Of a stretch of DNA of 64,000 bases, positions 58,200 through 64,000 are shown one piece after another. The stretch is taken from NCBI GenBank assembly GCA_032433765.1, contig JAVIAB010000124.1:97549202-97613201 (forward strand), read 5' to 3'. Within the stretch, counting starts at the first letter, position 1, and each line of letters starts with the position of its first letter. The position numbers and the translations under genes were made by a program. The notes beneath the pieces were generated by a model. The model made no database searches. It was not told the DNA's origin and saw only the letters and a list, made by a program, of their open reading frames with translations. This stretch comes from Megaustenia siamemsis. Its lineage: Eukaryota; Mollusca; Gastropoda; Stylommatophora; Ariophantidae.

Positions 58200-58450
58200 A
58201 CTGGCGTGATACCGACCTCATCACCCAAAAATGTGTTCTGTGCAAGTAGCTCAGTCTCATTGAGGGAGCCGATTCCTGCTACTCTTGCCTCTCTCATCAA
58301 TGTTCTTCTCAGTGTCTCTCTGGGTCTTCCTCTTTTCCTCTTACCTGTTGTTTCCCACATGTGGGCTTGCTTGGCTATTCGGTTATTATCTCTTCTCATC
58401 ACATGTCCAACATATGACCATTGTCGAAATACATTCGCAGCCAACTTTGC
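58200..58450 (-). pseudogene. LINE 3' fragment (GHVMRRDNNRIAKQA...RKRGRPRET)
   Basis: The minus strand reads SYVGHVMRRDNNRIAKQAHM then GKRKRGRPRETLRRTL, a typical C-terminal end of RTE/CR1-like LINE proteins. It is a different subfamily from the fragments at 6955 and 33590. Confidence 0.75.
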
Positions 58451-60389
58451 GAGCAGGGGCGGTTGTGGTTAGAGTGACATTAGATATCCATAGCTACTAA
58501 ATGAAAACGTCATGCTAGTTGGGGTGTTTTTTTATTTTATTTTCTGCCCACAAGCAATCTTTATACCTGGCTGTGAACAAAAAATCCTGTTTAACAAAAA
58601 GGGTGGCAATTGGTACACGCGTTGGGCGTCATACTTGGCCATAATTAAGGTTAGGTGAACCAGGCCGAGGTCAAGGACAGCTGTCCATTTATGTTGAGCT
58701 CGCACTTGTTTGCTGATGACATTTAGCTTGGCGTGTCCTTCACCTCGTTTTCTCTTTGCTTATAGACCCTCTTAGTCCTGACTATTTACACTATCACCTT
58801 CCTGCTCCTGCTATCGAATGCCTAGTAACTTGTTCAACCTCTGTTGTTATGTGAGTCAATTATAAAGTTAATACCTTTTTTTGCTTTCTGGCGATCCTCG
58901 ACGGCTGCTAAGATTATGATTAATGCTCTGTATTATCCGCCCATTAAAAGGAATTTTAGTGGGCGTGGGTGTACTGTATTGTGACTGTACAGTAGAATTG
59001 AGATATATGCGTCTTACGGTCTAACACATCCGATTTCATAGTGGCGTTTTTGAGTACCAGGTGGCCATCTCTGTCGATCCTTACTCACTTTATTAGTCTG
59101 TTTATAGAGGTTTGGTGAAGAGGTTGAGTAAGGTCTGGATTGTTCTGGTTCAATGTCCATGTGCAAACAGTCACTTATGTGTCGCTGACTGATTTCTGCA
59201 ATACTAGATCTTCTATATCAGTAAATGCCACCGTAAAAGCCCCCCACCCCCTCCCCACCTCGGAGCTGATATACGTCTTTGCTCCTAAATCAATGTCAAT
59301 ATCAGTTATGACGCATGAAAACTCGTTGCTTGTTCTAGTCTGCTCAACACTTGAAATATAGACTTTTTAATATTCGTACATGTTGCTTGTATGCTTGCGT
59401 TCGTTCGATGACTTAAGGAGTACACCTCTTCGTCATCCGTCCTTAAAAGGATGTTACGTGGGCTTGTCTGCGTTGTGTTATGATTTGCAGTATAACTAAA
59501 ATTTCTTAGCACAAGACTTCAGCACAAAATTTTTGAGTACCGGGTTGTATTCCCTCTTCGATCCCTACTCGCATGGCCAGACTAGACAGATTAGTCTGTT
59601 ACTGAAGGCATCACGGATATATGGAGCAGGGTCTGGATGGTTCTGGTTCATCGATCCTGGCTCAGGTCATCAGCTGTGGGTCGCTGACAACTTCCAGCTT
59701 TTCTGATGTGAGGCTCGCCTTTGCCTCCTTCTTACCTGTTCAATTTCTTCTTCTAATCTTCCTTTAATCTTCTTCTTATTTTCTTCTAATCTTCTATCTT
59801 CTTATAATATTCTTCTTAGCGTTTACCCGCTAAATGGGTGTAGATACGCTTTGTTGCGTGTTTACCGCTAAGCTGCGATATCTACGCTTTTTGGCCCGAC
59901 ACATCCGTCTTCGACCTGATTCAAACTTTGAAATAAACATGTTTTTGTTTTCCTACCTGTTCAATACTTGACATTTAGGTTCATGGGGATATCGTCTTTT
60001 AGCTGTTTCTTTTTTTTTTATCTTGTGGCACATAATTTTATTTTCCTAGTAATATTAACTGATTCCAATTTTTTTTTTATGTGTCACTGAAGCGAGAGAC
60101 AAAAACAGCAGATATCAGCTCCCTTCTTGAGGTTGAGAGGCTCGGCCAGAACAGCGACGTCTGGCGTGATTCTGTTACAGTGTCACCACACTCAAGGTCA
60201 GACCTCTACTTGACGAATGACCAGACAAGATCTTCACAACATTGTAAAGTTTATTTCATATCTTTTTATAAATGCTCACAATCTATCATCTCTGTAATTT
60301 CTCACAGCTGGACTGACCCAGGAGAGACTGACGACTAACTACTGAATCTGTGATCTACTCTACACTACTGAACGTTCTGCCCTGACTAT
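58451..60389. other. no gene recognised; diverged duplicated blocks
   Basis: Two diverged relatives of one block lie at about 58960-59160 and 59450-59660 (shared TTTTTGAGTACC, GTCTGGATNGTTCTGGTTCA-type text). The string GTAGATACGCTTTGTTGC near 59838 resembles the 55-bp units at 7436-7547. The short frames at 59140 and 60081 have no family pattern. Confidence 0.45.
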
Positions 60390-62135
60390 GAACTACTCTG
60401 CTCTGACTATGATGTTGAACGTTCTTCTGCTCTGACTATGATGTTGAACGTTCTTCTACTCTGACTATGATGTTGAACGTTCTTCTGCTCTGACTATGAT
60501 GTTGAACGTTCTTCTACTCTGACTATGATGTTGAACGTTCTTCTACTCTGACTATGATGTTGAACGTTCTTCTACTCTAACTATGATGTTGAACGTTCTT
60601 CTACTCTAACTATGATATTGACCGTTCTTCTGCTCTAACTGTGATGTTGAACGTTGTTCTGCTCTAACTATGATGTTGAACGTTCTTCTGCTCTGACTAT
60701 GATGTTGAACGTTCTTCTGCTCTAACTATAATGTTGAACGTTCTTCTACTCTAACTATGATGTTGAACGTTCTTCTGCTCTAACTATAATGTTGAACGTT
60801 CTTCTACTCTAACTATGATGTTGAACGTTCTTCTACTCTAACTATGATGTTGAACGTTCTTCTGCTCTAACTATAATGTTGAACGTTCTTCTGCTCTAAC
60901 TATGATGTTGAACGTTCTTCTGCTCTGACTATGATGTTGAACGTTCTTCTGCTCTAACTATGATGTTGAACGTTCTTCTGCTCTAACTATGATGTTGAAC
61001 GTTCTTCTACTCTAACTATGATGTTGAACGTTCTTCTGCTCTAACTATAATGTTGAACGTTCTTCTGCTCTGACTATGATGTTAAACGTTCTTCTGCTCT
61101 GACTGTGATGTTGAACGTTCATCTACTCTAACTATGATGTTGAACGTTCTTCTGCTCTAACTGTGATGTTGAACGTTCTTCTGCTCTAACTATGATGTTG
61201 AACGTTCTTCTGCTCTGACTGTGATGTTGAACGTTCTTCTACTCTAACTATGATGTTGAACGTTCTTCTGCTCTAACTGTGATGTTGAACGTTCTTCTGC
61301 TCTGACTATGATGTTGAACGTTCTTCTACTCTGACTATGATGTTGAACGTTCTTCTGCTCTGACTGTGATGTTGAACGTTCTTCTGCTCTAACTATAATG
61401 TTGAACGTTCTTCTACTCTGACTATGATGTTGAACGTTCTTCTGCTCTAACTGTGATGTTGAACGTTCTTCTACTCTGACTATGATGTTGAACGTTCTTC
61501 TGCTCTGACTGTGATGTTGAACGTTCTTCTACTCTAACTATGATGTTGAACGTTCTTCTGCTCTAACTATAATGTTGAACGTTCTTCTGCTCTGACTATG
61601 ATGTTAAACGTTCTTCTGCTCTGACTGTGATGTTGAACGTTCATCTACTCTATGATGTTGAACGTTCTTCTGCTCTAACTGTGATGTTGAACGTTCTTCT
61701 GCTCTAACTATGATGTTGAACGTTCTTCTGCTCTGACTGTGATGTTGAACGTTCTTCTGCTCTAACTATGATGTTGAACGTTCTTCTGCTCTGACTGTGA
61801 TGTTGAACGTTCTTCTGCTCTAACTATGATGTTGAACGTTCTTCTGCTCTGACTGTGATGTTAAACGTTCTTCTACTCTGACTATGATGTTGAACATTCT
61901 TCTACTCTGACTATGATGTGGAACGTTTTTCTACTCTGACTATGATGTTGAACGTTCTTCTGCTCTGACTATAATGTTGAACGTTCTTCTGCTCTAACTA
62001 TGATGTTGAACGTTCTTCTGCTCTGACTATGATGTTGAACGTTCTTCTGCTCTGACTATGATGTTGAACGTTCTTCTGCTCTGACTATGATGTTGAACGT
62101 TCTTCTGCTCTGACTATAATGTTGTACGTTCACCG
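60390..62135 (+). repeat. 29-bp minisatellite, about 60 units
   Basis: The unit is GTTCTTCTGCTCTGACTATG + ATGTTGAAC, with G/A and CTGACTATG/CTAACTGTG/CTAACTATA variants. A rare variant (GTTAAACG followed by GTTCATCTACTCT) recurs at 61081 and 61603, 522 bp or 18 units apart, showing a higher-order repeat. Confidence 0.95.
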
Positions 62136-62159
62136 TTGAATGTCTCCCAAGCTTATATA

Positions 62160-63473
62160 GGGTGTCTCTTTAATGACTGTGCATTTTTTGTTGTTGAAAT
62201 AATTACGCACCTAAATTATATCTATGTATGACGTAATAGTTCAAGCACCATTTACGTGTTCATTTAAACATCACTGCTACATGATAGATCTGGCTTACAA
62301 TGGTGTTAACGATTGAAGAAAGAGTATTTATAGTGGAGCATGTGTTCCGTAACGGCGGCAAGTATTCCAATGGGGTTGTTGAACAATTTGTGAATAGATT
62401 TCCTGATACACCAGTGCCTCATCGAAATACTGTGAGTAATTTAATAATCAAATTTCAAAACACCGGTAGTGTACATGATGTTAGCCGTCCTGGTAGACCA
62501 TCTGTTCTTGAAGTAACATCTCTCAACATCCAGGACAGCATTCTAATGAGTCCTGGCAAATCAATAAGAAAGCTGGCTCAACAAGTACACAAATCAAGCA
62601 GTACTGTTCATAGAGTTCTGAAAAAAAATTAAAGTTACATCCGTACACATTTTCCGTCGTTCCTCAATTAAAAGAATTAGATCACCAATCCAGAATTAAT
62701 TATTGTATGTGGTTTGAGAATTTTCTAGCCCAAGAAGGTGAGGAAATCCTTGATTTCACTTTCTTCACAGATGAAGCATGGTTCCATTTGTCTGGGTACG
62801 TGAATAGGCAGAATGATCGTCTTTGGTGTGATGAAAATCCACATGCATTGCACCCAGTGCCTCTCCACGATCAGAAAGTAGGAGTGTGGTGTGCAATGAG
62901 TCGTCAGCGGATAATGGGCCCAATTTTCTTCTATGACACAATAAATTCAGATAGATACAGGATTAACATACTGGAGCGATTCGTAACCCAACTTTCTGAG
63001 CCAGAAATGGAAAAAGCTTGGTTTCAACAAGATGGCGCAACTGCTCACACTGCTGTAAAATCACTGGAATTTTTATAAGAAATTTTTGCTAATCGTATAA
63101 TCTCTCGCGGAATTTGGCCTGCACGATCTCCTGATCTTACTCCCATGGACTACTATCTCTGGGGTGAACTGAAAGGAAAAGTGTACGAAAACAATCCCCA
63201 CACACTCAATGAGCTGCAGGTTTCAATCGCCAACAACATTAATAATGTTACACAGCCCATACTGCGTAAGGTTTTTGACAATATGAAAAAACGTATCAAT
63301 ATTTGCCAACTAAAACGTGGTGGATATTTCGAATACCTTTTGTGAATAGTGATGTTATATGTTTAACTTTACCGAAAAAGGAACAAGCTACAGCAGTACA
63401 TGATGCGTGATTTACATAAATAAATTGGAACAACTAGATTTTCAAATAATGCACAGTCATTAAAGAAACACCC
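62160..63473 (+). mobile_element. IS630/Tc1/mariner-type element, 1.3 kb, inactive
   Basis: Terminal inverted repeats of 25 bp: GGGTGTCTCTTTAATGACTG at 62160-62184 and its inverse at 63449-63473 with one mismatch. TA precedes the left end. The right end is not followed by TA but runs into another copy, so that border is damaged. It contains one interrupted transposase gene. Confidence 0.85.
62300..63345 (+). pseudogene. IS630/Tc1/mariner-type transposase with N-terminal HTH (DUF4817-like), broken
   Basis: Residues 1-110 form the helix-turn-helix half (FVNRFPDTPVPHRNTVSNLI, then SRPGRPSVLE, then IRKLAQQVHKSSSTVHRVLKK). A frameshift in an A8 run at about 62624 ends that frame at 62632. The catalytic half opens at 62707 with TDEAWFHLSGYVN (first Asp), GVWCAMSRQRIMGP and FQQDGATAHTA (second Asp). 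It meets an in-frame TAA at 63076-63078, then continues in the same frame with SPDLTPMDYYLWG (third acidic residue) to 63345. With two lesions no full transposase can be made. Confidence 0.88.
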
Positions 63474-64000
63474 ACCGATCTGGAAGACCTTCAATTTCAC
63501 AAGACCAAATTATGGAACTCCAAGACAGAATTACAATGAGTCCAAATGCATCTTTAAACCACTTGTCTCAACAGGTGCAAATATCTAAGAGTTCTGTTCA
63601 CAAGGTTTTAAGAAGTGAACTACACTATCGTCCATACAAATTAACTGAAGTGTCTCAACTCCAAGAAAGAGATTATGAATCCCGTTTAAACTACTTCATG
63701 TGGTTTCAGAATTTTATTTATGAACATGGCGCTGCCCTCCTTGACGTCACTTTTTTCACTGATGAGGCCTGGTTTCATTTATCCGGTTATGTGAACAGTC
63801 AGAACAATCGGCTGTGGAGCAGTGAAAACCCCCATGAATTTCATCAAGTGCCGCTTTACGATCAAAAAGTCGGAGTGTGGTGCGCTATAAGTCGTATGCG
63901 GATAATAGGACCTATATTTTTTAATGAAACAATAAATGCAGAACATTACCGTACTTTAATTCTGGAACCGTTCATAGCACACCATACAGAACGGGAAATT
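63474..64000 (+). pseudogene. second IS630/Tc1/mariner-type transposase copy, 5'-truncated, runs off the window
   Basis: Directly after the right terminus of the first element the sequence enters the middle of a related transposase (SGRPSISQDQIMEL, SKSSVHKVLRSE, FFTDEAWFHLSGYVNSQNNR, KVGVWCAISRMRIIGPIFF). One frame stays open to position 64000. The first 60 or so codons and the left terminus are missing. Nucleotide divergence from the first copy is substantial, so it is another subfamily member and not a duplication. Confidence 0.82.

Overview
The window is animal nuclear DNA, rich in mobile elements and satellites. I see no spliced host gene. Intronless transposon genes, tRNA-headed SINE-like repeats, decayed LINE fragments and long micro- and minisatellites point to a repeat-rich invertebrate; a mollusc is my guess (inference only; no host marker gene is present). 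Two elements dominate.

(1) Positions 10618-28741 hold an 18.1-kb Maverick/Polinton (adintovirus-like) element. It has terminal inverted repeats of about 164 bp and a 5-bp target duplication GGGTC. Left to right it carries: a zinc-ribbon protein, a SAP-like protein and a protein-primed PolB (+); two small paralogues, an rve integrase and a DUF5679-PLA2 protein (-); then (+) an FtsK/HerA-type packaging ATPase (frameshifted), a 399-aa protein, penton-like minor capsid protein, a small basic protein, double-jelly-roll major capsid protein, a hydrophobic minor virion protein, an adenain-like protease (broken), two fibre-like proteins, a two-membrane-segment protein and a 149-aa unknown; and at the right end (-) two small zinc-ribbon proteins. 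PolB and integrase serve replication and insertion, and the capsid block would build a particle. Protease and ATPase are both disrupted, so this copy probably cannot package itself. About 15 copies of a short repeat, open in five of six frames, sit inside this element and nowhere else in the window. They are read in frame inside several genes (peptides SLREAFTRPED or SSGRVKASRSEG), and one copy sits at the break in the protease.

(2) Positions 34077-55058 hold a 21-kb hAT structure flanked by a perfect 8-bp duplication GACAATAG. Inside is a second 8-bp duplication, GTCGTGAG, showing that one hAT inserted into another near its left end. The segment from that site to the right terminus (about 2250 bp with the complete transposase gene) is then present nine times head to tail.

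The remaining sequence: an ATCC satellite (1-1985), GA/CT microsatellites (3600-4910), minisatellites of 34 bp (5290-6145), 44 bp (7642-8870), 23 bp (9414-9850), 43-46 bp (29228-29825) and 29 bp (60390-62135), LINE fragments (3000, 6955, 33590, 56810, 58200), SINE-like units (31575, 32877, 33262, 55592-56058), and at the right edge a decayed IS630/Tc1/mariner-type element (62160-63473) followed by a second, 5'-truncated copy that runs off the window.
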